Shown one piece after another: positions 1 through 7,774 of a DNA stretch of 31,708 nucleotides. The translations under genes and the position numbers were made by a program. The DNA is taken from contig CAZOEL010000078.1 of assembly GCA_964578835.1 (NCBI GenBank), forward strand, positions 1 to 31,708, read 5' to 3'. Position 1 is the first letter of the stretch. The number at the start of each line of letters is the position of its first letter. Below the pieces are notes generated by a model. That model saw nothing but the letters and a program-made list of their open reading frames with translations. It was not told where the DNA came from and did not search any database. This DNA comes from CAZOEL01 sp964578835 (GTDB taxonomy: Bacteria > Desulfobacterota > Syntrophobacteria > Syntrophobacterales > Syntrophobacteraceae).

Positions 1-2
1 AA

Positions 3-1088
3 TGCCTGGAGCCAGAAACCAGGAAATGGGATAAGCTGCATTTGGACGCCCTAGGGAAGCTCACGGATGAAGGACTGCAAAACCTGAAATCCGCATTAAA
101 AAAGCGCCTGGAGCAGGCCATTCACGGGGCAGCCGTTAAAGACAGCCCTCTTTTCCAGCTCATCTCCGGCTTTCCCGGGATCGAACTGCCGCATGAGGTG
201 ACCGATGCCTTTCAGGAGCGTGTGAGGCACGAGGAGGAGTTTCGAGCGAAGCTTGCCGAGGCGAGAGCCAAGCCGAGCAATGATGAAAGGCGGAGGGCCC
301 TTCTCGATCTCAAAGGCCGGCTCGGGGAGCTCAAAACCGTACAGCGCCAGGTGCTTGTCTCTCTGTTGCTAGCGTTTCGGGCTGTCGAAGCTTGGGATGA
401 GATGGTTGATCTCTGTGAAGCGTTCCCTGACTACGTAAAGAGTCTTGTTATGGTGCGTCAGCAATGGGCTCTTGCGCTCAATCGCAGAAATAGGCCAGGT
501 GATCGGGAGAGGGCTGTCGAAATCCTGGAGAAGCTTGTTCGTGAGCAAGGAGCAGATCCTGAAACTCTTGGGATTCTTGGCCGGGTGCACAAGGACCGCT
601 ACCGCGGAGCTAAAGACAAGGGCAGAGAGATGGAGGCATCGGCAGCTCTGTACGATGCTATCGCAACGTACAAGAGAGGGTTCGAGTCAGACCCTCGGGA
701 CTATTACCCCGGTGTGAATGCCATCAACCTTCTCATCCAAAAAGGAGATTCCGAGGCTCTAGAAGAGTCTCAACGGCTGGCGCCTCTGGTGAGCTTTACC
801 GTTGCCCGCTGGGGTGGCGCCACTTCGAGCGATTACTGGGACCTGGCTACAGTTCTCGAACTGGCATGCATAGGAGAGGACTGGAAGATGGCAGCGCGGG
901 TTCTTCCAAGAGTTCTCGCTGCTGCCAGAGAATCCTGGATGCCCGGAACCACTATGGTAAATCTCGACATGCTCAGGCAAACCTGGGCACAACAAGGAAA
1001 GAACGTTGTGGAGGTGGATGAAATCATCGGCCATCTCAAAGAACGAGTGGTGCAAATGAAGGGTGAGGAGAATGCTGTACGGACTTGA
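3..1088 (+). CDS. TPR / MAP3K TRAFs-binding domain protein (DUF4071 type), 5' partial
   Basis: The reading frame is open from the left edge, so the gene starts outside the window; a TTG at 42 lies in frame but is probably internal. The visible part is an all-helical tetratricopeptide-like region. The segments TDSPLFQL-like (KDSPLFQLISGFPG), FRAVEAWDEMV, LGRVHKDR and RGFESDPRDYYPGVNA match the pattern I know from bacterial proteins with the PF13281 TRAFs-binding domain. Family members usually carry an N-terminal nucleotide-processing or TIR-like domain (a PLCFVLMPFG-type start), which would lie upstream. They are thought to act in signalling or defence; the role here is unknown. The gene ends at TGA 1086-1088 and the next gene is 146 bp away. 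Family assignment is fairly sure, function is not. Confidence 0.8.
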   Translation, partial: CLEPETRKWDKLHLDALGKLTDEGLQNLKSALKKRLEQAIHGAAVKDSPLFQLISGFPGIELPHEVTDAFQERVRHEEEFRAKLAEARAKPSNDERRRALLDLKGRLGELKTVQRQVLVSLLLAFRAVEAWDEMVDLCEAFPDYVKSLVMVRQQWALALNRRNRPGDRERAVEILEKLVREQGADPETLGILGRVHKDRYRGAKDKGREMEASAALYDAIATYKRGFESDPRDYYPGVNAINLLIQKGDSEALEESQRLAPLVSFTVARWGGATSSDYWDLATVLELACIGEDWKMAARVLPRVLAAARESWMPGTTMVNLDMLRQTWAQQGKNVVEVDEIIGHLKERVVQMKGEENAVRT

Positions 1089-1234
1089 TGCTACCGAATG
1101 AACACTGTACTTGAGCATTCAATGACCTCTCAACCCCTTTGCTTTACAGGAAAGAAAGGAGCTTTCCTGAAAGGGTCTGCAACAGAGTCTGGAGATTTTT
1201 GATAGCTTCAACCCACCACAGAAGGAGAAATGCT

Positions 1235-1954
1235 ATGGCTAGGAAGATCTGTGAAGAAGGCTTGCAATTGGTGAAACGGTGCGAAGGCTTGAAAACAGAA
1301 GCTTACCGCTGCCCTGCGGGTGTGTGGACTATCGGTTATGGTCACACGCACTCAGTCAAGCATGGCATGTCCATTAGCGAGGCGGAAGCCGAAGATCTGT
1401 TGTGCAAGGACCTGGAGGAGTGCGGAAGGGATGTGGAGCGACTGGTGTCCGTTGAGCTCACGGATAATCAATTCGCAGCTCTGACGAGCTTCGTGTTCAA
1501 CGTCGGTGCAGGCAGTCTGGCGCAGAGCACCTTGTTGAGACGCTTGAATGCGCGCCAATACGACGCCGTTCCGGTTGAACTGGCGAAATGGGTAAAGGCC
1601 ACTAATCCGAAGACCGGCCAAAAAGTGACCCTGCCGGGCTTAGTCACACGCCGGGCTGCTGAGGGCGAACTCTGGCTGAAGACTGATTCCGACGATCCTT
1701 TTCTGAGCAGTCCGGACATGCCACAGAGTGTACACGCCGACGAGTCGCGCGTGGCATATGAAATTACCGCGCGAAGTGGCTTAAAGTTGCGCGAAGGGGC
1801 AGGAACAAACTTTGACGTTTTGCAGGTAGTGCCGCTAAACACGCGTGTTTTCATTGTCAAAGAAAAAGACGGCTGGGCTTCAGTTGATCTCCAGGGCGAC
1901 GGGGTGGCCGACGGCTGGATGTCACTGGACTTCTTGAGCCCGGTCAGGGAGTAA
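1235..1954 (+). CDS. GH24 phage-type lysozyme (endolysin) with C-terminal SH3 domain
   Basis: A 239-residue muramidase that would cleave peptidoglycan between MurNAc and GlcNAc. Residues 10-150 form the T4-like lysozyme domain. The catalytic triad is visible as E17, C26 and T32 with the T4 spacing (E-x8-D/C-x5-T); Cys in place of Asp is a known variant. The motif GVWTIGYGHT follows. Residues about 170-239 are a bacterial SH3 domain (LKLREGAGTNFDVLQVV), expected to bind cell wall. The start was chosen at ATG 1235 because GAAGGAG (1221-1227) is correctly spaced; the frame is open further upstream but without a site. There is no signal peptide or membrane segment, as in endolysins that need a holin. 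No other phage gene is adjacent, so it is probably a stranded phage gene. Confidence 0.88.
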   Translation: MARKICEEGLQLVKRCEGLKTEAYRCPAGVWTIGYGHTHSVKHGMSISEAEAEDLLCKDLEECGRDVERLVSVELTDNQFAALTSFVFNVGAGSLAQSTLLRRLNARQYDAVPVELAKWVKATNPKTGQKVTLPGLVTRRAAEGELWLKTDSDDPFLSSPDMPQSVHADESRVAYEITARSGLKLREGAGTNFDVLQVVPLNTRVFIVKEKDGWASVDLQGDGVADGWMSLDFLSPVRE

Positions 1955-2121
1955 CTGCTAAAATAAATATCTCTGTATTGACGCAGTACACAGGCTTTTG
2001 TGGGGCGCCCAAACCCTGGTGCTTGGCTAACGGGGTCGACTGTCTAGATAGGTAATGCCAATGAAATTATGCGTCTCATCTCCTGGGCAGGTTGCATTGC
2101 CGACATACACCGCCAGAGGAT

Positions 2122-2168
2122 GCCAACATTCAGTTCGACCGGACGAGCCGGTCAACTGAATGTTCGGC
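2122..2168. other. attC-like recombination hairpin 1
   Basis: AACATTCAGTT (2125-2135) pairs perfectly with AACTGAATGTT (2154-2164). An inner GACCGG/CCGGTC stem (2137-2142/2148-2153) has a five-base loop. An unpaired C at 2136 lies between TT and GACCGG, the place where integron attC L'' boxes carry their extrahelical base. GCC (2122) pairs outward with GGC (2166-2168) around an extra C. The right box GTTCGGC resembles the core GTTRRRY except for one C. The spacer regions pair too, which is unusual for attC, so the site is atypical. It would be the 3' end of a preceding cassette. Confidence 0.55.
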
Positions 2169-2216
2169 CCCGTGTCTATCGCCCAGTTTGCTTCGTTCCG
2201 AAAAGCTCATGCTGCA

Positions 2217-2245
2217 TTGAGAGATGCACATTCTTATGGTATCTT
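2217..2245 (+). promoter_or_regulatory. Possible sigma70 promoter of the RM operon
   Basis: TTGAGA (2217-2222) and TATCTT (2240-2245) are separated by 17 bp, and lie 52 bp before the methyltransferase start. The matches are 5/6 and 4/6 to consensus. Such a promoter inside the cassette would make expression independent of an integron promoter. Confidence 0.35.
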
Positions 2246-2297
2246 GTATCGTGTGCCTTCTTGGCAACCGTGGGACCAATTTTAGAGTTGAGTAGGG

Positions 2298-3581
2298 ATG
2301 ATGATCCAGAATAATGAGTCAAAATTGTCGGCCATAAGCCTCTTCACCGGTGCCGGTGGCCTAGATCTCGGGCTAGAAGCGGCTGGCTTTCACATCCGGG
2401 CTGCAATCGAGATGGATGATGATTGCGTCACTACTCTGCGGCACAACAGGGACTGGCCGATCATAGACCGGCCGATCCATGAGGTGGCCTCTGTTAAGCT
2501 GCTCCAGACCGCCGGACTAGAGGAGGGTGAAGTAGATCTTCTTGTAGGTGGCCCGCCTTGTCAGCCTTTCTCCAAGTCAGGTTACTGGGCAAGTGGGGAT
2601 ACAAAGCGACTGGATGACCCAAGAGCTACGACATTAGAAGCTTTCTTAAGAATCCTGCGCGATATCAAACCGAGAACCTATCTTTTAGAGAACGTTGCAG
2701 GATTGGCATACTCGGGTAAGGATGAGGGACTGCGCTTTCTCACAGAAACCATCCAACTAATAAACAAGGAATGCGGAACTGGCTACAGCATGGAATTATT
2801 GCTCCTTAATGCCGTAGATTTCGGAGTGCCTCAAATACGTGAGCGCGCCTTTCTTATAGGCTCAAGAGAAGGACGTAAATTCGGGAAGCTAAAGCCCACT
2901 CATCATCCTCGTCCGCTAGCCAATCAGCCACACCAATTGACAATCTCTTCAGCTATTCAGCTACATAGAACTGCATGGGATGCAATAGGAGACCTTCAGG
3001 AAGGTGGAAATGAAGAGCTTTCGCTATCCGGCAAATGGGCTGACTTGCTTCCTTCCATTCCAGAGGGAAGCAACTATCTTTTCCATACAGACAAAGGCGG
3101 TGGATTGCCTCTCTTTGGATGGCGCCGTCGGTTCTGGAATTTCTTGCTGAAGTTGGCAAAAAACCTTCCCTCGTGGACGATCACTGCTTCGCCTGGACCA
3201 GCAACCGGACCATTTCATTGGAATAATCGACGTCTATCGGTGCGGGAGCTGTGTCGCTTACAGACGTTTCCCGACGATTATTCAGTGATTGGCACATATC
3301 GATCCGCTCTTCGTCAAATTGGCAACGCTGTTCCTTCTGCACTGGCCGAAGCAATCGGGATTCAGATCCGGATGCGTCTGTTGTGCGACTTTTCTGAGGA
3401 ATTTCTCAAACCCTCATTGATTCCTCCTAGCAGGCCCTACACACCTCCACCGGAACCTGTAGCTGCCGTGCCCGAGAAGTTTCTTCACTTTGTAGGAAAA
3501 CACTCTCCGCATCCCGGGACTGGTAAAGGTAATCGAGCATGTAGACAACAACAGCAAGCCAAGACGAGTCTTACACTCTGA
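2298..3581 (+). CDS. DNA (cytosine-5)-methyltransferase, type II RM
   Basis: Transfers a methyl group from S-adenosylmethionine to C5 of cytosine in a specific DNA site, protecting the cell from the partner endonuclease. All key Dcm-family motifs are visible: motif I FTGAGGLDLG near residue 16, motif IV GGPPCQPFSKSG with catalytic Cys88, motif VI ENVAGL, motif VIII PQIRERAFLIG, and motif X RQIGNAVP. The target-recognition region lies between motifs VIII and IX. A tail of about 60 residues after motif X is longer than usual and low in complexity. Several ATGs (2298, 2301) precede motif I. The stop overlaps the next start as TGATG, so the endonuclease is translationally coupled. Sequence specificity cannot be read from the sequence. 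Confidence 0.93.
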   Translation: MMIQNNESKLSAISLFTGAGGLDLGLEAAGFHIRAAIEMDDDCVTTLRHNRDWPIIDRPIHEVASVKLLQTAGLEEGEVDLLVGGPPCQPFSKSGYWASGDTKRLDDPRATTLEAFLRILRDIKPRTYLLENVAGLAYSGKDEGLRFLTETIQLINKECGTGYSMELLLLNAVDFGVPQIRERAFLIGSREGRKFGKLKPTHHPRPLANQPHQLTISSAIQLHRTAWDAIGDLQEGGNEELSLSGKWADLLPSIPEGSNYLFHTDKGGGLPLFGWRRRFWNFLLKLAKNLPSWTITASPGPATGPFHWNNRRLSVRELCRLQTFPDDYSVIGTYRSALRQIGNAVPSALAEAIGIQIRMRLLCDFSEEFLKPSLIPPSRPYTPPPEPVAAVPEKFLHFVGKHSPHPGTGKGNRACRQQQQAKTSLTL

Positions 3582-4759
3582 TGCTATACAAGACATACTC
3601 CGTAAGTCGGCGACACAAGCAGCCTTTGTTAGATTTCATACTGTCTTCTTTAAGCTTATGTGGCTGCACTATTCTTCATTGTTCCCCGTCTAATGAAGCC
3701 CCTTTTCGTATCACCTTTGAGGCGCCGGATGGTGAGAGGATGGGCATAATAGCCTATGCCTTTTTCGCCAACTGCAAGAAGACGCCAAACCGTCCTCCGG
3801 ATGAATGTCGCTTTCAAGTGAAATACGGTGTCAATGACGGACAACTACAGGAGATTTGGCAAGATCCGTTCGATTTGTATACTACTCTCTTCTTCGGTGT
3901 TCAGCTGGAAAGAGGTATTTTCGTAGGCGCCGATCCTTCACTCCACAATCCAACCCGATTTGAAATCTCGATCGAGTTCAAAGAGCACAACGTATCGGAA
4001 GTCTTGGAAAAGAGGTGGGCTTCCTGGGAGAGACAAAAACGATCTCGTGAAGGACTTGATGAGCCGATTGAAATACAGGTAGGTGGATTGCCGGAATATT
4101 TTTTGAGCTACATCCGGTTTGAGCGGGCAGCAAAAGGTCTTGATCAAGGTCACCGAGCATTACTTGCCGACAAGATAGGCGAACTTAAGTCGATTGCACT
4201 ACCACAGTCATCAATCGAGTATCCTATCCCGCCACAGTTGACCTTGCCTCATGCCGTCGCAGAAGAATTTGAACTGTCTCCGAATGAAATCTTGGACCTT
4301 ATCCAGAGCGCACCTCGTCTCAAAATGGCTGTCAGAGGTTGGGTGGCTGAATCACATTTGCAGAAATATCTGTTGAATCTTCCAGATGTGACGGAATGTC
4401 TGCCAATCAAAGGGGACGGTAAGCCGGATTTGGAGATAAGATACCGGGGAAGTCACCCGCTATATCTTGAGTGTAAGAACGTCTTACGAAAAACCTATTC
4501 TGATGGATTGCCTCGAGTCGATTTTCAAAAGACAAGAGCTTCCAAGTCTGATCCGTGCTCACGTTATTACAAACCGGAAGAATTTGATGTCGTAGCTGCC
4601 TGTCTCCATCCATGCACCGAAAGATGGGAATATCTGTTCACTCTGACGAGAGAGATGGCTTCTCATCCAAAGTGCAAGGATCGCCTTAGCAACAATGTGC
4701 AAGTAGACACAAGATGGTCATCAGATCCGCTACTTGTCTTTGCCAAGGCTGTAGAGTGA
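3581..4759 (+). CDS. Type II restriction endonuclease, PD-(D/E)XK fold (putative)
   Basis: A 392-residue protein that I do not recognise by name but can assign by motif and place. Near residue 283 it has KPDLEIRYRG and then LYLECKN with E297 and K299. This is the PD-x13-ExK catalytic signature of PD-(D/E)XK nucleases, here with the usual hydrophobic strand before ECK. It starts within the methyltransferase stop (TGATG) and is followed 48 bp later by a Vsr-like gene, the classical order in C5 RM systems. The N-terminal 250 residues have no recognised domain and probably hold the DNA-recognition part. It would cut DNA at the unmethylated site of its partner. Restriction is inferred from motif and context. 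Confidence 0.75.
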   Translation: MLYKTYSVSRRHKQPLLDFILSSLSLCGCTILHCSPSNEAPFRITFEAPDGERMGIIAYAFFANCKKTPNRPPDECRFQVKYGVNDGQLQEIWQDPFDLYTTLFFGVQLERGIFVGADPSLHNPTRFEISIEFKEHNVSEVLEKRWASWERQKRSREGLDEPIEIQVGGLPEYFLSYIRFERAAKGLDQGHRALLADKIGELKSIALPQSSIEYPIPPQLTLPHAVAEEFELSPNEILDLIQSAPRLKMAVRGWVAESHLQKYLLNLPDVTECLPIKGDGKPDLEIRYRGSHPLYLECKNVLRKTYSDGLPRVDFQKTRASKSDPCSRYYKPEEFDVVAACLHPCTERWEYLFTLTREMASHPKCKDRLSNNVQVDTRWSSDPLLVFAKAVE

Positions 4760-4807
4760 TATGATCTATATTGGGATTCCCGCCCCTTACGGAAATCAGT
4801 CATAAGC

Positions 4808-5254
4808 ATGAGCCGGAAAAAAGCACCACGATATACATCGTTTAATCCCTCATCAGCATCAGCCTCGTTTGCCATGCGGCGTAACAAGGCAAAGGACACT
4901 GTTCCAGAAGTGTTACTCCGGAAAGCATTATGGAACAGAGGGATTCGATACCGACTTCACCTAAGCCATCTGCCTGGAAAGCCCGATATTGTATTTCCGA
5001 GGGAGCGCGTCGTTATCTTTATTGACGGGGATTTCTGGCACGGTCGGAATTGGGTCGAGCTCGAGAAGAAGCTACTGCATCGCGCCAACGCTGAGTACTG
5101 GATTGCCAAGATCCAATATAATAGGACACGCGATCAGGAACAAGGGCGGGCTCTCGAAGAGCAAGGTTGGACTGTAATTCGGTTCTGGGAGACGGATGTT
5201 ACTAAACATATTGAAGAAGTTGTTGAGACAGTTATCACAGCTCTCAGACGCTAG
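4808..5254 (+). CDS. vsr: Very-short-patch-repair (Vsr) mismatch endonuclease
   Basis: A 148-residue Vsr-family nuclease. The family nicks DNA 5' of T in T:G mismatches that arise when 5-methylcytosine deaminates, starting repair back to C:G. Recognisable elements are the N-terminal SFAMRRNKAKDT stretch (family members often have MSxIRGKNT here), GIRYRLH, the active-site region LPGKPDIVFPRERVVIFIDGDFWHG with the catalytic Asp in KPDIVF, and the C-terminal GWTVIRFWE. Length is normal. It is the third gene of the RM operon, so it should repair mutations caused by the neighbouring methyltransferase. Some Vsr-like proteins instead serve as restriction enzymes; the separate PD-(D/E)XK gene makes the repair role more likely. 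Confidence 0.9.
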   Translation: MSRKKAPRYTSFNPSSASASFAMRRNKAKDTVPEVLLRKALWNRGIRYRLHLSHLPGKPDIVFPRERVVIFIDGDFWHGRNWVELEKKLLHRANAEYWIAKIQYNRTRDQEQGRALEEQGWTVIRFWETDVTKHIEEVVETVITALRR

Positions 5255-5313
5255 TCACAGGCCAGCCGTGAATCCAGTCATCCCCATTTATGAGAGGCAG
5301 TACACCCGTCAAA

Positions 5314-5412
5314 GCCGAACCAAGGGCTGAAGCGGACACGCAACCACGCGGCAAGTTTTTCGGTACTACGAAAGCCGTTTCTGCGTGGTTGCGTGCCGTT
5401 TAGCCCTGATGT
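5314..5412. other. attC-like recombination site 2 (right end of RM cassette), split by a group II intron
   Basis: Left box GCCGAAC (5314-5320); stem AGGGCT/AGCCCT (5323-5328/5402-5407); an unpaired G at 5329; AA/TT and CGG/CCG pairs; an unpaired A at 5336; and a perfect 12-bp stem ACGCAACCACGC/GCGTGGTTGCGT (5338-5349/5383-5394) with a 33-base end loop. Two single extrahelical bases, both on the left arm, are the attC hallmark. The right core box begins GT at 5411-5412 and is interrupted there by the intron. Joining across the intron gives GTTAGCC (consensus GTTRRRY, one mismatch). Confidence 0.65.
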
Positions 5413-6305
5413 GTGTGCCCGGCATGGCACAGAACTAACGAGGTGCAAGTCCTCGCGCCAGGTTTAAGCAGAGCCGAAGGCTAGGAGAAGGGCAAGGGCG
5501 TCATCGTGAGGTGGGGTCTGAAGGAAGCCCAATCCAAAAGCGCGGGGCTCTTGATCTGGAACCCGATATGAGGTGTGGTGCACTCGGGGGACACGTGACT
5601 GCGAAGTCCTCCATCTGCGATTGGGGTGTGCTTTATAAACCTGTGGTGAGGTATCGAACCATCCGGCGTTTACTGGCAGAAGGTTCTGTGTCTTACCCCG
5701 GGAGGTCTGCAGGGTGTTCGCCTCAAGGTATGGCTGAAATGATGTGGCGCCGCCGGGAAACCAGGCGGCAAACAGAGAAAACAAACCTCAGCCTGTAGCT
5801 GGAGGAAAGAACTGAGGCAAGAGCAATCGAGTCTGACCGCTCTGCAGGAGTCAGCAGAGGGCATAGTAGGTCTTATGGCAGGCAAAGCTATTTAGGCACT
5901 CCGAAAGCCGAAAGGCGGAGAAACAGATATGCCGAGCCGGAAACCGACACTGAAGGCCTGAACGGTAGGAGTGGATAATTGGAGCAAAATCGGACGAGCT
6001 GTAAGCCGGCAATACAATTGTGGCTGCCTTATTGGAAACAATGGGGCCGAAGAGGCTATCGGGAGTTACGCAAACGGGGAGTCAGCAGGCAGTTGGCCTG
6101 GAACACGGCCAAATCCGCCCATGGTCCCTGGCGCATAAGCCGCAGTCCTGCTCTCGCTTTCGCTCTGCCGGGCCGCTACTTTGATGAGCTCGGCGTACTC
6201 CGGCTGTACATCAAGTGATAATCTCGACCGAATCGCCTTGGTACGTGATCCGTATGCCAGGTGGTGTGGGAGGAGAGGGGCCGTGAGGCCTCTCCCTATC
6301 CCGAT
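5413..6305 (+). mobile_element. Group II intron remnant, most of the reverse transcriptase deleted
   Basis: The 5' end GTGTGCCCGGCATGG fits the GTGYG-type start of bacterial group II introns. GAGGTGCAAGTCCTC and many further short stems resemble domain I. At the 3' end a domain V-like hairpin (about 6236-6268, TACGTGATCCGTATG inside) is followed by GTGTGGGAGG and a domain VI-like stem GGCC-GTGA-GGCC (6279-6290), with the end at about CCCGAT (6305). Typical ORF-containing introns of this kind are near 2 kb; this one is about 0.9 kb because the RT gene is nearly all lost. It lies six bases past the attC 2 stem. Exact ends are inferred from the reconstructed core box. Confidence 0.8.
6003..6218 (+). 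pseudogene. Group II intron reverse transcriptase/maturase, C-terminal fragment
   Basis: Only the last 60-70 residues of the intron-encoded protein remain. YWKQWGRRGYRELRKRG, then WNTAKSAHGPWRISRSPAL, and the terminal FALPGRYFDELGV are typical of the maturase (X) domain and C-terminus of these RTs. The polymerase domain, including the YADD box, is missing; sequence before about 6003 is intron RNA or unrelated. The stop is TGA 6216-6218. The protein cannot be active, so any splicing or movement would need help in trans. Confidence 0.8.
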
Positions 6306-6324
6306 TAGCCCTTTCAGTCCGTCG

Positions 6325-6376
6325 TTGACACGAACTCCAATGCGGGCTTATAATGTAATTACATTTTATCAGGAGG
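6325..6376 (+). promoter_or_regulatory. mazEF promoter, palindromic operator and ribosome binding site
   Basis: Perfect sigma70 boxes TTGACA (6325-6330) and TATAAT (6349-6354) are 18 bp apart. A perfect 14-bp palindrome AATGTAATTACATT (6352-6365) overlaps the -10 box and the likely transcription start, as expected for an operator bound by the MazE-MazF complex. AGGAGG (6371-6376) gives the antitoxin a strong ribosome site, eight bases before ATG 6385. Confidence 0.75.
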
Positions 6377-6384
6377 ATCATCTG

Positions 6385-6633
6385 ATGAAGACCCGTTTGG
6401 TTCGTATTGGAAATTCCCGCGGCATCCGACTGCCAAAGCCACTCATCGCTCAAGCTGGGCTGACCGAAGAGGTAGAGCTGCATGTAAGAGATGGAGCCAT
6501 AGTGATCGAGCGTGCTTCCACACCAAGGGCTGGCTGGGCTCAAGCCGCAAGAGAAATGCATGAACGAGATGAAGATCGACTGTTAGATCCTCCCACTCCT
6601 ACCCGATTTGAAGAAGAGGAATGGGAATGGTAG
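6385..6633 (+). CDS. mazE: MazE/AbrB-type antitoxin
   Basis: An 82-residue antitoxin. Residues 1-47 form a swapped-hairpin AbrB/SpoVT-like DNA-binding domain (MKTRLVRIGNSRGIRLPKPL, then VELHVRDGAIVIE). The acidic, probably disordered C-terminus (ERDEDRL...RFEEEEWEW) should wrap around and block the toxin. The gene has its own consensus promoter and operator and overlaps the toxin start, the normal antitoxin-first layout. It would repress its own operon as a complex with the toxin. Toxin-antitoxin pairs of this kind are common as stabilising cargo in cassette arrays, which fits the neighbouring attC-like sites. Confidence 0.88.
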   Translation: MKTRLVRIGNSRGIRLPKPLIAQAGLTEEVELHVRDGAIVIERASTPRAGWAQAAREMHERDEDRLLDPPTPTRFEEEEWEW

Positions 6634-6962
6634 CGGGTGGAGATGTTCGCAGGGGTGATGTTTTTCTTATCAGTCTCGATCCCACTCGTGGGGATGAAAT
6701 CCAAAAGACCCGCCCCTGTGTTATCGTCTCACCTGATGAGCTCAATGCCAATCTGCGGACATTCATCGTAGCCCCTCTTACGACAGGTGGGCATCCGTAT
6801 CCCTTTCGTGTGGCCTCTAAGTTCCAGGGCCGCTCAGGCCACATAGTTCTTGACCAGATTCGCACTGTTGATCGTGAGCGCCTGGTACGACGACTTGGAA
6901 AGCTTTCTTCATCTACGCTTGCCCGAATATTGGCCATTTTGCAGGAGATGTTCACACCATAG
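6621..6962 (+). CDS. mazF: MazF/PemK-type mRNA interferase toxin
   Basis: A 113-residue ribonuclease toxin expected to cut single-stranded mRNA at short motifs and stop growth when free of antitoxin. The family pattern is clear: RRGDVFLISLDPTRGDEIQKTRPCVIVSP with the conserved Arg of TRGDE, then FIVAPLTT and GHIVLDQIRTVDRERL. The start may be ATG 6621 or 6627; the latter has GAGG at better spacing. Either way the gene overlaps mazE by 7 to 13 bp, giving coupled translation. Length is normal and no key residue is missing, so the toxin looks functional. The following 3' region is occupied by a reversed group II intron remnant. Confidence 0.88.
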   Translation: MGMVAGGDVRRGDVFLISLDPTRGDEIQKTRPCVIVSPDELNANLRTFIVAPLTTGGHPYPFRVASKFQGRSGHIVLDQIRTVDRERLVRRLGKLSSSTLARILAILQEMFTP

Positions 6963-6994
6963 CCATTGTGCTTGGTGTTTTTCCTTAATTCAAC

Positions 6995-7773
6995 CGCATT
7001 GCCCCCAGTCCCCACACCACGCGGCGTGCGGGTCCGCACCGGGCGGTTCCCGGAACATGCCGAGCTGTAGCCGGACGTTCAGTAACCCAGACAGCTCTTT
7101 GACAAACCGCAAGGGACCACCGGGATCGGGCAGTTCAGAGCCGCGCCGTCAGCTCACTCATCCGCATCGGATGTGATCGTGTCTGACGAGCACACAGGCT
7201 CCCCTTACCTGCTCAGGGTTCGGCCCTTCACCATGTCCTCCCCTTTACGGAAGGCGTTGGGCTACTATGGCCTATGCCGACATCTCACCCGATCACTCCG
7301 GGAGTTTCCTCCTGAAGCGCGCTCTTGCATCGATACGGGACACCTTCCTACTCACTCCTTTCGGTTCGTCTCTCGACCCCGGGCGGATGTGTTCCCATGG
7401 TCGCCGGGACTTGGTCAGCCGGTAGCCCCATCCGGCGCAGCACCGAGAGATTAGCGCATCAATGCTCGAATGCCCCACTTAGCAGATCTCCTAAGGATAA
7501 GAACGTGTACTTTCACGATGCAGCTGCAGCATTTACCGTATCTCCTGAACCCGGGGCTTTGCTGTGTCGTGCCGACTTGCCCTGAGACTCGGCCTTGTAT
7601 GCTGTTTCTGTGCGTCGGCTCATCGCTTTGCGCTCCGGCTTCCTCCGGACGGTCCCTCGCGGTTCCGCCCTTGCCTTCGGCTAGTACTTGTGCAAATGTC
7701 TGAAAGGGCGCTTGCAGGATTCACGTACAGGGGACTTTCACCCCATGAGCTCACGCCCATGCCGGGCGTACAC
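6995..7773 (-). mobile_element. ORF-less group II intron remnant, opposite strand
   Basis: Read on the minus strand, the 5' end at 7773 is GTGTACGCCCGGCATGG, closely like the other intron's start. TGGGGTGAAAGTCCCC (about 7742) follows as a domain I-like stem. Near the far end GAACCGCCCGGTGCGGACCC (about 7031-7050) leads into GTGTGGGG, a typical domain V region. After that the domain VI stem is degenerate, so the 3' end (about 6995-7000) is uncertain. No RT motif is present in any frame, so the coding region is lost. The orientation is opposite to the mazEF genes. The several open frames inside are fortuitous. Confidence 0.7.
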
Positions 7774-7774
7774 C

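Larger units (their letters stand above)
2163..5411 (+). mobile_element. Putative integron-type gene cassette carrying a restriction-modification system
   Basis: Three same-strand genes (2298-5254) lie between two attC-like hairpins. In a circular cassette the last six bases of the right core box come from the cassette's own start, so its left inverse box and its first bases should be complementary. Here GCCGAAC (5314-5320) is the exact complement of GTTCGGC (2162-2168), a seven-of-seven match over 3.1 kb. This agrees with excision and insertion as one unit. RM genes are known cassette cargo, though most cassettes carry one gene. No integrase or attI is visible, so this would be an orphan (CALIN-like) array. 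Cassette identity is an inference. Confidence 0.5.

Noticed and set aside
2025..2031. GGCTAAC, a perfect inverse core box complementary to GTTAGCC
   Set aside because: No attC stem follows it, and it is not at the end of the mazEF unit where its complement would be expected; probably chance.
2069..2314. 81-residue plus-strand frame before the methyltransferase
   Set aside because: It runs through the attC-like hairpin, lacks protein character and a ribosome site, and overlaps the methyltransferase start.
5464..5885. Several overlapping frames on both strands
   Set aside because: They lie in the structured 5' part of the group II intron; no family pattern.
7173..7703. Plus-strand frames of 77-93 residues
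   Set aside because: They are antisense to the reversed group II intron RNA; their recurrence in databases would reflect the intron, not proteins.
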